Shown: positions 26,686 to 36,500 of the stretch, piece after piece
Position numbering within the stretch: position 1 is the stretch's first letter
Layout: each line of letters opens with the position of its first letter
Program-made: the position numbers and the translations under genes
DNA from: Namhaeicola litoreus
Lineage (GTDB): Bacteria > Bacteroidota > Bacteroidia > Flavobacteriales > Flavobacteriaceae
DNA: 64,000 nucleotides
Direction: 5' to 3'
Assembly: GCF_042679565.1 (NCBI RefSeq)
Contig: NZ_JBHTMY010000003.1
Coordinates: forward strand, 868,001 to 932,000
The notes under the pieces: generated by a model
What the model was told of the DNA's origin: nothing
The model's input: only the letters and a program-made list of their open reading frames with translations
Databases searched by the model: none

Positions 26686-27692
26686 TCTAAATACTTTTCA
26701 TAGTATCGATCTAATTCCTCCAAATATTTACTTTTTTCATCAAAAGAGGCTAAAGAATAGACGAAAGAATTCTTAGCCAGGGTATACAGATCCCACCTAC
26801 TTAAATCTAAAGAATTTTGGATAGCGTTGAAGTTTTCGTTGATATATCCTCCAAAATAGGCCGGATCATCTGAATTGATTGTTAGGTATAAACCCAATTG
26901 CATCATAATTTTTAAAGGATGCTTATCAATATTTGGTACCACCTTTAGGGCCACATTAGACAAAGGACAAACTGTTAGCGCTAGATCTCTTTCTATGATT
27001 TCCTCCACCAAATTCCTATCTGTAATACAATTATTTCCATGGTCTATTCTATGCACCTGTAACAAGTCGATTGCTTGCCAAATATAATCTGCATCTCCTT
27101 CCTCTCCAGCATGTGCTAAGGGAATATACCCTTGTTCTACGGCAGCTTGAAAAACTCTTACAAATTTGAGCGGTGGATTTCCTTTTTCTGAAGAATCTAA
27201 TCCAATGGCCATGATTTTATCTTTAAAAGGTTCTGCTTGTTTTAAAGTTTTAAAAGCTTCTTCTTCAGATAAATGCCTTAAAAAGCTCATAATTAAAACA
27301 AAAGAGATACCGAACTCTTTTTGAGCATCCAGACATGCGTTGTGAATTCCAGTAAGTACCGATTCAAATGGAATACCCCGCTCTGTATGTGTTTGCGGAT
27401 CGAACATTATTTCTGTATGTCGGATATTTTGTTCTTTACATTTTTTTAAATAAGCCATGGTCAGGTCGTAAAAATCCTTCTCATGCTGAAGCACTTGAGC
27501 TCCTTGGTAATAAATGTCTAAAAAGTCTTGTAAGCAAGAGAACTTGTAGGCATTTTTTAATTCCTCTACAGAGGCATATGGAATTGAGATTTGATTTCTT
27601 TGAGCAATTTCAAACATAAGTTCAGGCTCAAAAGTACCTTCAATATGCAGATGCAATTCGGCCTTTGGCATGTTTTGGATAAATTCTTCCAT
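26682..27692 (-). CDS. add: Adenosine deaminase
   Basis: Hydrolyses adenosine to inosine in purine salvage; 336 residues, metal-dependent TIM barrel. The zinc ligands are in ELHLHIEGT (about 12-20) and HAGEEG, the catalytic residues in HRIDHG and the late SDDPAYFGG. CPLSN preserves the family motif. No signal peptide, so cytoplasmic. The family also includes adenine deaminases with related sequence (Ade-type bacterial enzymes), so substrate assignment has some doubt. Confidence 0.88.
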   Translation of the reverse strand: MEEFIQNMPKAELHLHIEGTFEPELMFEIAQRNQISIPYASVEELKNAYKFSCLQDFLDIYYQGAQVLQHEKDFYDLTMAYLKKCKEQNIRHTEIMFDPQTHTERGIPFESVLTGIHNACLDAQKEFGISFVLIMSFLRHLSEEEAFKTLKQAEPFKDKIMAIGLDSSEKGNPPLKFVRVFQAAVEQGYIPLAHAGEEGDADYIWQAIDLLQVHRIDHGNNCITDRNLVEEIIERDLALTVCPLSNVALKVVPNIDKHPLKIMMQLGLYLTINSDDPAYFGGYINENFNAIQNSLDLSRWDLYTLAKNSFVYSLASFDEKSKYLEELDRYYEKYLD

Positions 27693-27771
27693 CAGATTAA
27701 TTGTTTACACTAAAATAGTGATTTTAAAAAAAAGAACATCTATTAATAAAATTTAATCTTGACGTTTATAT

Positions 27772-27779
27772 TATATTTG
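27772..27779 (+). promoter_or_regulatory. -7 element TATATTTG before kdsB
   Basis: Fits TAnnTTTG, 55 bases before the kdsB ATG. A TTG lies only 10 bases upstream, so the -33 part is not convincing. Confidence 0.4.
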
Positions 27780-27834
27780 ATGTTTAATTAAATATATTCT
27801 TTGCCAAATAGATTTTTAAAATTTGTTTTTTAGC

Positions 27835-28581
27835 ATGAAAAACAAGCCTTTGAATATTATCGCTATGATTCCAGCGAGGTATGATTCTACTCGACTCCCC
27901 GGGAAATTGATGAAAGACCTGGCAGGCAAACCCGTGATTATCAGAACACTTGAAGCAACGATCAAAACTGGTTTGTTTAAAGAGGTTTATGTGGTCACAG
28001 ACAGTAACATCATACAAGAGGAAGTACTGAAGTATGGAGGGCAGGTAATGATGAGTAAAAAGCAACACGAATGTGGGTCAGACAGGATCGCGGAAGCAGT
28101 TGAATTTATGGACGTGGATGTCGTTGTGAATGTTCAGGGCGATGAGCCTTTTATGGTTGAAGAGCCTTTGAAAAAATTAATCGAAGTATTCTTAAATGAC
28201 ACAGAGGAAAAAATCGATCTAGCCTCTTTAAAACAAAAGCTTTTGGATTGGGAAGATATAAATAATCCTAATGTAGTAAAGGTAGTTACTGATTACCAGG
28301 GTTTTGCCATGTATTTTTCTCGTTCACCCATACCTTTTCCCAGAGACAAAGAAACGGGTGTCACCTATTATAAACATATCGGTGTTTATGCTTTTAGAAA
28401 ACGAGCTTTGATGGATTTTTACAGCATGCCCATGAGAAGTTTGGAGGCGACTGAAAAATTAGAAAATTTGCGTTATTTAGAATACGGTAAGAAAATAAAG
28501 CTTGTTGAGACAGATTTTAAAGGAATAGGAATTGATACAGCTGAAGATCTAGCAAAAGCTCAAAAATATTTTTTAGCCTAA
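27835..28581 (+). CDS. kdsB: 3-deoxy-manno-octulosonate cytidylyltransferase (CMP-Kdo synthetase)
   Basis: Activates Kdo for lipopolysaccharide core synthesis. The start is ATG 27835; the frame extends four codons to a TTG but MKNKPLNIIAMIPARY is the usual N-terminus. Family signatures: IPARYDSTRLPGK (10-22), NVQGDEPF, FSRSPIPFPR and HIGVYAFR. Length 248 is normal. A HAD phosphatase gene follows after 15 bases and probably belongs to the same transcript. Confidence 0.95.
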   Translation: MKNKPLNIIAMIPARYDSTRLPGKLMKDLAGKPVIIRTLEATIKTGLFKEVYVVTDSNIIQEEVLKYGGQVMMSKKQHECGSDRIAEAVEFMDVDVVVNVQGDEPFMVEEPLKKLIEVFLNDTEEKIDLASLKQKLLDWEDINNPNVVKVVTDYQGFAMYFSRSPIPFPRDKETGVTYYKHIGVYAFRKRALMDFYSMPMRSLEATEKLENLRYLEYGKKIKLVETDFKGIGIDTAEDLAKAQKYFLA

Positions 28582-28596
28582 AAATGATAGTATACG

Positions 28597-29292
28597 ATGA
28601 ATTATAAAAACGTAAAAACAATTGCCTTTGACGCGGATGATACACTTTGGGTAAACGAAACTTATTTTAGAGAAACAGAAGAAAAGTTTTGTAAAATGCT
28701 CTCATTTTATGATACTGAGAACAAAATCGATCAAGAATTATTTAAAGTAATCATAAGAAATTTACCTCTTTACGGATATGGCAGCAAAAGTTTTGTCTTG
28801 TCTATGGTTGAATCCGCTCTAGAAATTTCCAACTATAGCTTATCCCCTAAATTAATCGGTAAAATTTTAGATTTTGGCAAAGAGATGTTAGATCATCCTA
28901 TTCAATTATTAGAGGGCGTACATGAAGTTTTGAATGACTTGAAAACGAAATACAGGTTGGTGGTGGCAACCAAAGGCGATCTGTTGGAACAAGAAAGGAA
29001 ATTAGAAAAATCAGGTTTATTATATCACTTTCATCATATTGAAATTATGAGTGAGAAAAAGGAAAAAGATTATAAAAAGCTGATTCGACATTTAGATTTA
29101 GCGCCTTCAGAATTTTTAATGATCGGAAATTCTTTAAAATCCGATGTCTTACCCTGTCTTGGTATTGGTGCGAACGCCATTCACGTTCCATTTCATACCA
29201 CTTGGGTATATGAAGAGGTTTCTTTGGATCATGAACAATCAAAGCAATTCAGTTCTGTAAAAAAACTTACAGATATTTTGACATACTTATAA
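28597..29292 (+). CDS. HAD-superfamily hydrolase
   Basis: A 231-residue HAD phosphatase-like protein. Motif I is FDADDTLW (12-19), motif II is in VATKGD, the motif III Lys is in EKDYKKL, and motif IV is MIGNSLKSDV. A cap domain lies between motifs I and II (about 30-100). Substrate is unknown. It lies directly behind kdsB, but sequence type differs from KdsC (Kdo-8-phosphate phosphatase, about 170 residues), so participation in Kdo synthesis is not implied. Confidence 0.82.
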   Translation: MNYKNVKTIAFDADDTLWVNETYFRETEEKFCKMLSFYDTENKIDQELFKVIIRNLPLYGYGSKSFVLSMVESALEISNYSLSPKLIGKILDFGKEMLDHPIQLLEGVHEVLNDLKTKYRLVVATKGDLLEQERKLEKSGLLYHFHHIEIMSEKKEKDYKKLIRHLDLAPSEFLMIGNSLKSDVLPCLGIGANAIHVPFHTTWVYEEVSLDHEQSKQFSSVKKLTDILTYL

Positions 29293-29389
29293 AAATCTCA
29301 TCATCTTTTCCAAAAAAAGGCAGATAGAATTATGACTTTTTTTAGTGTAAGTGGCATTATGTTTGATACATTTGCAGAAATTTCGTTTG

Positions 29390-29397
29390 TACTTTTG
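29390..29397 (+). promoter_or_regulatory. -7 element TACTTTTG before small gene
   Basis: Fits TAnnTTTG, 32 bases before the ATG at 29430. TTG triplets at 29363 and 29372 lie 24 and 15 bases upstream, neither ideal. Confidence 0.5.
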
Positions 29398-29429
29398 AAA
29401 CGAATTAACCTCTTTAAAAAGAAGAAATT

Positions 29430-29702
29430 ATGGCAAGTATCCAAAATTTAAAAAAAGACCTTAATATTGTTTTATCTGATGTGATAGAGGAATGTTATGT
29501 CGCTCAATTGACTTCAGACGAAAAGAAAGCTGAAAAGTTTGAAAAAATCATAGACGAATCTATTGGTGTTTTTGATGAATTGATTGAAAGAATTAATGAC
29601 AAAAAGGTCGAAAATAGATCAAAGCATTTAAAAGAAGTAAAAAAAGATCTTGAGTTAAATGCCAATGCATTACTCGATAAAATTGGCAAATTAAAAGAAT
29701 AG
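29430..29702 (+). CDS. Small helical protein of unknown function
   Basis: A 90-residue, charged and almost certainly all-helical protein with heptad-like spacing (IVLSDVIEECYVAQLTSDEK ... FDELIERIND ... LLDKIGKLKE), so a coiled-coil or four-helix fold is likely. No membrane segment, no signal. I have no family name. It has its own promoter element and is followed after 85 bases by another small gene. Confidence 0.6.
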   Translation: MASIQNLKKDLNIVLSDVIEECYVAQLTSDEKKAEKFEKIIDESIGVFDELIERINDKKVENRSKHLKEVKKDLELNANALLDKIGKLKE

Positions 29703-29787
29703 TTAAAAAGGCTTGTTTTTGTCATTATCTTTTATATATTTATACGAGAAAAGGAAAAATCACGTTCTATTAAAAACAAAATTCGTT

Positions 29788-29982
29788 ATGCCAAGAGCAA
29801 TTTATGAGTACACCAAAACGGTTCTCAAAAAGGTGAGTTTTGATGCAGAGTTATTTTGTAAAGAATTAACAAAAGCTGTCAAGTTATTGTTGCCTTTTGA
29901 AATTGAAGAACTTAGACTTTGGTTATTGCGGTTTACGGCCAACAAGCCAGAATTAACCGTTTGTTTTAACGTAATTACTTAA
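29788..29982 (+). CDS. Small conserved-looking protein of unknown function
   Basis: A 64-residue protein starting at ATG 29788 (MPRAIYEYTKTVLKKVSFD); the frame is open upstream but the extension is not protein-like. The sequence has a helical pattern and the phrase LLPFEIEELRLWLLRFTANKPEL. It ends 1 base before a strong bidirectional terminator, which supports it being a real, expressed gene. Similar short proteins occur in flavobacteria as far as I recall; function unknown. Confidence 0.6.
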   Translation: MPRAIYEYTKTVLKKVSFDAELFCKELTKAVKLLLPFEIEELRLWLLRFTANKPELTVCFNVIT

Positions 29983-29983
29983 T

Positions 29984-30012
29984 AAAAAGGGGTTGTTAAC
30001 CCCTTTTTTTTT
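29984..30012. terminator. Bidirectional rho-independent terminator
   Basis: aaaaaggggtt, 3-base loop, aacccc and nine T. It lies between convergent genes (the 64-aa gene and oxyR), whose last codons it overlaps, and serves both strands. Confidence 0.9.
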
Positions 30013-30943
30013 GCAGTGGGCTAATTATTTTAACATCATGAAAGGCAATTGCTCCACGGATCACTCCATCAATACTTTTTTTGAGTGCATCTATCAGTTG
30101 CATTTTTAATTGGGAACGATGATAGATTAAACTAATTTCTCTAGCAGGAACTGTTCCTTCAAAATTTCTTAAATATTTCTCATCACCATCTTTGAGGTCT
30201 AAGGTGTGTAAATAGGGTAATAAAGTCATTCCTAGACCTTCTTTAGAAAGTTTGATCAAGGTTTCAATACTGCCGCTCTGTAAATTAAAATGTTCCTTGT
30301 TTGAAGATATATCTGTTTTGCAAATGTTGATGATATTGTCTTTAAAACAATGCCCATCTTCTAACAACAAAAGGTCACTGATATCGAGGTCTTCTTCATT
30401 AATTTTTTCTTTCTGATAAAGTCGGTGGTTTTCAGAAACAAATCCAACGAACGGTTCATAATAAAGAACACTTTCTTTAATAATATTATTTTCTAAGGGG
30501 GTGGCGGCAATTCCAGCATCTAAATGACCGTCGGAAAGTTTAGTAATGATTTCTTCAGTTGTTAATTCTTCTAAAACGAGATTTACAGTTTTGTATTTGT
30601 TTAAAAATGCTTTCAAAAACAATGGCAGTAGGGTAGGCATGACTGTTGGAATAATCCCCAATCTAAACTCACCACCGATAAAACCTTTTTGTTGATCTAC
30701 AATATCTTGAATACGATTACTCTCATCCACAATTAATTTTGCTTGTGCAATAATTCTTTCACCTATGGGCGTTAACTCAACCGGCTTTTTCTTTCTGTTA
30801 AAAATAAGCACGCCTAGTTCTTCTTCTAATTTTTGAATTTGCATACTTAGTGTAGGTTGCGTTACAAAACTATGTTCTGCAGCCGTCGTAAAGTTTTGAT
30901 GTTCTGCAACAGACAATAAATACTTTAATTGAGTAATAGTCAT
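29996..30943 (-). CDS. oxyR: Hydrogen-peroxide-sensing LysR regulator OxyR
   Basis: A 315-residue LysR-type regulator with winged-helix HTH (about 1-60, FTTAAEHSFVTQPTLSMQIQ) and a periplasmic-binding-like sensor. The sensor carries GHCFKDNIINIC, with two Cys nine residues apart, exactly the Cys199/Cys208 redox pair of OxyR. This identifies OxyR rather than a generic LysR protein. It is divergently transcribed from dps (99 bases between the two starts), and dps is a classical OxyR target, so the intergenic region should carry OxyR sites. Confidence 0.9.
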   Translation of the reverse strand: MTITQLKYLLSVAEHQNFTTAAEHSFVTQPTLSMQIQKLEEELGVLIFNRKKKPVELTPIGERIIAQAKLIVDESNRIQDIVDQQKGFIGGEFRLGIIPTVMPTLLPLFLKAFLNKYKTVNLVLEELTTEEIITKLSDGHLDAGIAATPLENNIIKESVLYYEPFVGFVSENHRLYQKEKINEEDLDISDLLLLEDGHCFKDNIINICKTDISSNKEHFNLQSGSIETLIKLSKEGLGMTLLPYLHTLDLKDGDEKYLRNFEGTVPAREISLIYHRSQLKMQLIDALKKSIDGVIRGAIAFHDVKIISPLQKKRG

Positions 30944-31042
30944 CTATAAATATTTTCGATAAAGATATAAAATGCATCAATAATGAAATGACCAAATTGA
31001 GCCAATTAATACGTACTTTTACCTTAATAAAAAAAACATATC

Positions 31043-31513
31043 ATGAAAAACACAATCTTAGGATTAGACAAAAAAGAAGTTTCAAAATTAGCAGAAGAAT
31101 TGAATATTCTATTGGCAAATTTTCAAATTTACTATCAAAACTTAAGAGGACTACACTGGAATATTAAAGGGAAATCTTTTTTTGAATTACATGTTAAATT
31201 TGAAGAATTATACACCGATGCACATGAAAAAATAGACATGATCGCGGAGCGGATATTAACCTTGGAAGGCAAACCGATGCATACATTTGAAGATTACATA
31301 AAGCATGCTGAAGTACCTGTAGGGAAAAACGTTTCTCAAGACAAAGAAGCAGTGCAATTGGTATTAGACTCTCTGGCTATTTTATTGGAAATTGAAAGGA
31401 AAATTATGATTTCTTCTGCAGAGGCGGATGATGAAGGAACAAACTCATTGATCAGTGATTTTATCTCTGAACAGGAAAAAACAAGCTGGATGCTCAAAGC
31501 CTGGTTGTCTTAA
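31043..31513 (+). CDS. dps: Dps-family ferritin-like DNA-protection protein
   Basis: A 156-residue four-helix miniferritin. The ferroxidase residues typical of Dps are in LHWNIKGKSFFELHVKFEEL and TDAHEKIDMIAERI. It oxidises and stores iron with hydrogen peroxide and may bind DNA; a Lys-rich N-terminus (MKNTILGLDKKEV) supports this only weakly. Divergent from oxyR, which implies induction by peroxide. No terminator is needed before the convergent gene 17 bases away. Confidence 0.92.
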   Translation: MKNTILGLDKKEVSKLAEELNILLANFQIYYQNLRGLHWNIKGKSFFELHVKFEELYTDAHEKIDMIAERILTLEGKPMHTFEDYIKHAEVPVGKNVSQDKEAVQLVLDSLAILLEIERKIMISSAEADDEGTNSLISDFISEQEKTSWMLKAWLS

Positions 31514-31530
31514 TTTTCTTTTTAGACCAA

Positions 31531-31746
31531 TTAGGAATAGAATTTTCTCACCCATCTTAGTATAAGAGAAATGGCAATACTCACCACAATCATGGAAGTG
31601 ATTGGAAAAAAGACCTGCGTATTGCCATTTTTATATTTGATATCTCCAGGTAAATTTCCAAACCAGGTTAAAGCTCCAGGAACAAATTTGAGCAATAATC
31701 CTATAACAATCAAAATAATTCCTACAATGACAAACAGTTTATACAT
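31531..31746 (-). CDS. DUF2905-family small inner-membrane protein
   Basis: A 71-residue protein with two membrane helices (about 4-22 and 46-64). LTWFGNLPGDIKYKNGN is the DUF2905 signature loop. The start ATG at 31746 overlaps the glycosyltransferase end by 8 bases, so it is the second gene of a minus-strand pair. Function unknown. Confidence 0.8.
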   Translation of the reverse strand: MYKLFVIVGIILIVIGLLLKFVPGALTWFGNLPGDIKYKNGNTQVFFPITSMIVVSIAISLILRWVRKFYS

Positions 31747-32986
31747 CGTAAAGTTTTTTATTTTTCTCTTCAATCCATTTAGATAGGTATTTCGTACTTT
31801 TTGAATTGTGTAATTTGAGCATTGCACCAAAAAAGTTGGCAGTTCTAATTTCTTCCAAATGGGTTAAGGTAAATTCAATTTTTAATCTAAAAGCCTCCGT
31901 ATTTTTCTGTTTGTCGAAAGATTTTTCCAAAATGGTAAAACCATTTTTTTGTGCCGTTTCCCAAGCTGACTGATCTGTATAGAGATCGACAGATCTATTG
32001 ACAAATTCTTCCCAATCATCTGTAATATATCCATTCCATGGCAAATCATTTTTCATACCTTCAACCCCAATTGGCGTAGTGATATTTGGTGTGCCAAAGC
32101 GCATAGAATCTAACAGTTTACCCTTTTGTCCAGCACCAAATTGTAAAGGAGCCAAACAAACTCTGGTATGTTTGAATATTTCTTCTGCACTTTGAATGTG
32201 ACCATATACCAAAAATCCATTTTTTTTATTGTGAAGTTTTTTAATTTGATCATCCGCATAGGCTCCGCAGACCAATAAATCTGCATCAGGCAGTTCCTTT
32301 CTGACTTTTGGCCATATTTCATCATGTAATAAAAATACAGCATCTCGGTTAGGCTGATGCATAAAGTTGCCAATACTCAAAAAGTGTTGTCTCTCATTAA
32401 AACCAGGCATTTCTTCCAAATTCTTTAATGATAAGGCTTCGGGTAAAAAGGGAATGTAATGCAATAAAGTTTCGTCAATCTTGAGCTCATTAACCAATAA
32501 TTCCAATTCAAAGGAAGAAATGAGTAAAGATAGATCAGACCTCAACATACTCGCCACTTCCCTTTTGGCTAGATCATTTTGTTTTATTTCGATGATCAAA
32601 TTTTTATCGGAACTGATTTTTTTTCTCGTTTCCCTTAAAAAGTGCAGATCTTCAGTATCTAATATTTTCATTGCTTTTGGGCATATTTCATCAACTCGCC
32701 AGCCGAATTGTTCTTCTGCTATAAACCGATCAAACAGCACAATGTCAGGATTTATTTTATGAATAATTTCATCAAAACTCTTATTATTTGATTCTATTTT
32801 CAAAACCTCTGCTCCTAATTCTTGAAGCGCTGCACTAGCATCATTAAAAGCAGATGTAGCACCGTAGTATATCTTGTAATTCATGTGCTTAAACAGCTCT
32901 AACAGCTGAGTCATCCTTATACCTGCTGCTGTGGCATTTGGTTCTGGCCAAACTAAGGCAATCACAAATAACTTTCCTCTTTTCAT
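31739..32986 (-). CDS. Glycosyltransferase, GT-B fold, family 4-like
   Basis: A 415-residue predicted glycosyltransferase. The N-terminal Rossmann-like half has an ALVWPEPNATAAGIRMTQLLEL start. The C-terminal half (about 225-390) carries the nucleotide-sugar-binding pattern of group 1 enzymes: LSIGNFMHQPNRDAV, VYGHIQSAEEIFKHTRVCLAPLQFGAGQ and KLLDSMRFGTPNITT. No signal or membrane helix. Sugar donor and acceptor are unknown; surface polysaccharide or protein glycosylation is the usual role. Confidence 0.78.
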   Translation of the reverse strand: MKRGKLFVIALVWPEPNATAAGIRMTQLLELFKHMNYKIYYGATSAFNDASAALQELGAEVLKIESNNKSFDEIIHKINPDIVLFDRFIAEEQFGWRVDEICPKAMKILDTEDLHFLRETRKKISSDKNLIIEIKQNDLAKREVASMLRSDLSLLISSFELELLVNELKIDETLLHYIPFLPEALSLKNLEEMPGFNERQHFLSIGNFMHQPNRDAVFLLHDEIWPKVRKELPDADLLVCGAYADDQIKKLHNKKNGFLVYGHIQSAEEIFKHTRVCLAPLQFGAGQKGKLLDSMRFGTPNITTPIGVEGMKNDLPWNGYITDDWEEFVNRSVDLYTDQSAWETAQKNGFTILEKSFDKQKNTEAFRLKIEFTLTHLEEIRTANFFGAMLKLHNSKSTKYLSKWIEEKNKKLYDV

Positions 32987-33039
32987 GCAACTAAAATTAC
33001 TTAAACTTTAAAGATTGACAAGGATTGAGGAATTCTTTT

Positions 33040-33047
33040 TAACTTTG
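33040..33047 (+). promoter_or_regulatory. -7 element TAACTTTG of the metal-efflux operon
   Basis: Fits TAnnTTTG with a TTG at 33015-33017, 22 bases upstream. The ATG of the next gene begins 4 bases later, so the transcript would be leaderless or nearly so if this is used. Confidence 0.5.
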
Positions 33048-33051
33048 GTAC

Positions 33052-33444
33052 ATGGTGAAGTTACAATCTGTCATATTTGCTTTTTTGTTCTTGATGCAAA
33101 GTTTTCAAATTCATATATCGGATTTGTTGCATTTGAACGATTTAATCGAGCATTACAGTTACCATAGTGATGAATTTGGAGACGATCTTTTCAGTTTTAT
33201 TGAAAAACATTACGGCACACTCACTCAAAACCACCTCGATGATGATCCATTAGATCAACAAAAACATCAAAACTTGCCTTTTCATCATATTTCACTGCAA
33301 TTGGATTTTCAATTTCTATTAAATCCAGTCACTTGGTTTATTGAAGATCAAGAAAATAACAGTTTACAAAAGCAGTCCTATTTCTACCGGTTTGGTGAAG
33401 GAGTAAGACTTTATTCAAAAGTGTTTCAACCTCCTCGCAATTAA
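33052..33444 (+). CDS. Exported His-rich small protein before metal RND pump
   Basis: A 130-residue protein with an N-terminal hydrophobic signal (about 4-18, VIFAFLFLMQSFQI) and a His/Asp/Glu-rich body (HLNDLIEHYSYHSDEFGDD, HQNLPFHHISLQ). Short His-rich proteins like this precede CusA/CzcA genes in flavobacteria and would suit a periplasmic metal-binding or sensing role, but no named family is recognised. It is the first gene of an operon with the pump (63 bases) and the adaptor. Confidence 0.7.
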   Translation: MVKLQSVIFAFLFLMQSFQIHISDLLHLNDLIEHYSYHSDEFGDDLFSFIEKHYGTLTQNHLDDDPLDQQKHQNLPFHHISLQLDFQFLLNPVTWFIEDQENNSLQKQSYFYRFGEGVRLYSKVFQPPRN

Positions 33445-33507
33445 GATTCTATTAATTTAATGGCTTGTTTTTCCTAAGCCAATTGTATAAATCTTAATTC
33501 AATTTTT

Positions 33508-36500
33508 ATGCTGCGTCAAATCATCAGCTATAGCGTCAAAAACCGATACATCGTATTGTTTTTTACTTTTTTGGTTTTATTATTTGGGCTTTATTCGCTC
33601 TCTCAAATTCATATTGGTGCTGTTCCAGATATCACAAACAATCAGGTACAGATCATTACTACTTCTAAAAATTTATCAACACAGGATATAGAGCAATTTA
33701 TTACTTATCCCGTTGAATTGGAAATGGCTAATTTACCTGGGGTAAAGGAATTGCGGTCGGTTTCTAAATTTGGATTGTCTGTAGTAACGGTTGTTTTCGA
33801 AGATAATTTGGGGACTTATTTACCGAGGCAATTAATTGCGGAAAAAATAAAAATGGCAGCAGAAAAAATCCCTGAAGGCTATGGTACACCAGAAATGGGT
33901 CCGGTATCTACAGGTTTAGGTGAAATTTATCAATATATTTTAGATGTAAAACCAGGATACGAAAATAAATATGATCCAACCTCTTTAAGAACCATTCAAG
34001 ATTGGATCGTCAAACGTCAACTTTCAGGAATTCCCGGGGTAGTGGAGGTTAATTCATGGGGCGGGTATTTAAAACAATATGAGGTATCTATCAACTTACA
34101 AAAGTTAGATGCCATGCATCTTACCATATCTGATGTTTTTGATGCCATGCAAATGAATAATGCCAATGCCGGTGGAAGTTATATCGAAAAGAATCAGACA
34201 ACTTATTTTATCAGAGCCGAGGGGTTGTTGAAAAGCAAAGAAGATATTGAAAATCTCATTGTTAAAACAAGGGGAGGCATACCTGTGAAGATCAAAGATT
34301 TTGGAGAAGTAAAAATAGGACATGCCCCCAGATTTGGAGCTATAACGGGTAATGGCGAAGGAGAAAAGGTTTTAGGACAGATCTTGATGCTCAAAGACGG
34401 GAACTCTAATGAAGTTATTAAAGCAGTAAAAGAAAGGGTAGCGCAGATATCAAAAACTCTCCCTGAAGGCGTTTATATTAACGGTTTTTTAGAAAGGAGC
34501 GAACTCATTGCCAAAACAACGCATACCATCACAGAAAATTTAATTCTCGGTTGTTTGATTGTCATTTTTATCGTGATTTTGTTTCTGGGAAATTGGAGGT
34601 CCGGATTAATTGTCGCTTCTGTTATTCCCCTTAGTCTCTTTTTTGCCATTGCACTGATGAATTTGTTGCATGTAGATGCAAATCTGATGAGTTTAGGAGC
34701 CATTGATTTTGGTATTATCATAGATGGAGCAGTTATCATTGTAGAATATATAAGCCACAAAATGACTTCCGGAAAAATATCACTCAAAAGCTTGACAAAG
34801 GAAGAACAACAAGAGCAAATTGATGAGATTACGATCAATAGCGCTTCAAAAATGATGGACTCAGCCGTTTTTGGACAATTGATTATTTTAATTGTTTTTA
34901 TCCCTATTTTATCATTAAGTGGAGTGGAAGGGAAAATGTTCAGACCCATGGCATTGACCTTTAGTTTCGCAATTATTGGTGCTTTACTGATGTGTTTAAC
35001 CTATGTTCCTGCGATTGTGTCACTTGTATTAAAACCCGTCAAAGCAAAGGACACTCTCATTGACAAAGTATTTCTTATCATTAACAAGTTTTATCAACCT
35101 ACGCTTCATTATGTTTTACATCATCAGAAAACAGTGATAGCAGGTTCAGTTGGCTTGCTATTTTTAACCAGTTTGATTTTTTTGAGATTAGGAGGTGAAT
35201 TTGTCCCTACTTTAGATGAAGGTGACTTTGTGATTCAACCCGTGATCAAAACAGGAACTTCGCTGACAAAAACCATAGAAATAACTACACAGATAGAGGA
35301 TATTTTAATCAGAGAATTTCCTGAAGTAAGTCAGGTTGTGAGCAGAATTGGAGCTGCAGAAATCCCTACGGATCCTATGTCGATGGAAGAATCAGATGTC
35401 ATTATCAAATTAAGACCCAAAGGAGAATGGACCTCGGCTACAACAAAAGATAAATTGGCAGATAAATTTAAGGAAGCACTTCAAGTGATTCCTGGTATCG
35501 ATATTGAGTTTACGCAACCCATAGAAATGAGATTTAATGAATTGATCACAGGTGTCCGCGCAGATATAGCCATTAAAATATTTGGTGAAGACCTCAATTT
35601 ATTAAATACAAAGGCAAATGAGATAAAAAATGTAATCAAAGATATAGAAGGGGCTTCGGATGTGGTTGTAGAAAAGGTTGTTGGTTTACCGCAGATCAAT
35701 ATCAAATACAACAGAGAAAAAATAGGACTTTACGGATTGACGATCAAAGAAATAAACCGAATGATCGGAATGGGATTTTCGGGCGAGTATGCGGGTGAAA
35801 TTTATGAAGGAGAGAAGAAATTTGATCTTGTTATGCGCTTTGATCAAGAAACGCGCAACAATCTTGAAACCATTAAAAATATTCAAGTATCAACTCAAAA
35901 TGGTTTGTTGATACCGCTTAGAGAACTTGCAGATATTAAATTAACAGAAGGACCCGCAAAGATTTCAAGAGATGAAACAAAAAGACGAATTGTAGTAGGT
36001 GTTAATGTAAGGAACAGAGATTTACAATCGGTTGTAAACGAAATACAAGAAATGATAGAGAATCATGTCAAATTACCCCCGGGTTATCATATTACTTATG
36101 GCGGGCAGTTCGAAAACTTGCAACAAGCCAAAGATAGGTTGGCATTTGCCTTACCGGTTGCACTTTTCCTAATTTTTATGATGCTGTATTTTGCCTTTAA
36201 ATCTCTCAAGGATACGTTGATTATTTTCTCGGCTATTCCATTGGCGGCTGTGGGTGGGGTTTTCTCCCTTTGGATAAGAGGTATGCCTTTCAGTATTTCT
36301 GCGGGTATTGGTTTTATCGCACTTTTTGGTATTGCCGTTCTCAATGGAATTGTTTTAATAAAGCATTTTAAAGAAATGAATTTGAAAAATGACGAAAACC
36401 TGTTTCAAATGATTCAAAAAGGTACACAGGAAAGGATGAGACCGGTCTTATTGACGGCATCTGCAGCTGCACTAGGATTTTTACCGATGGCTATTTCAAG

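Noticed and set aside
28597..29292. KdsC, the Kdo-8-phosphate phosphatase
   Set aside because: Too long and with a cap domain; adjacency to kdsB alone is not enough.
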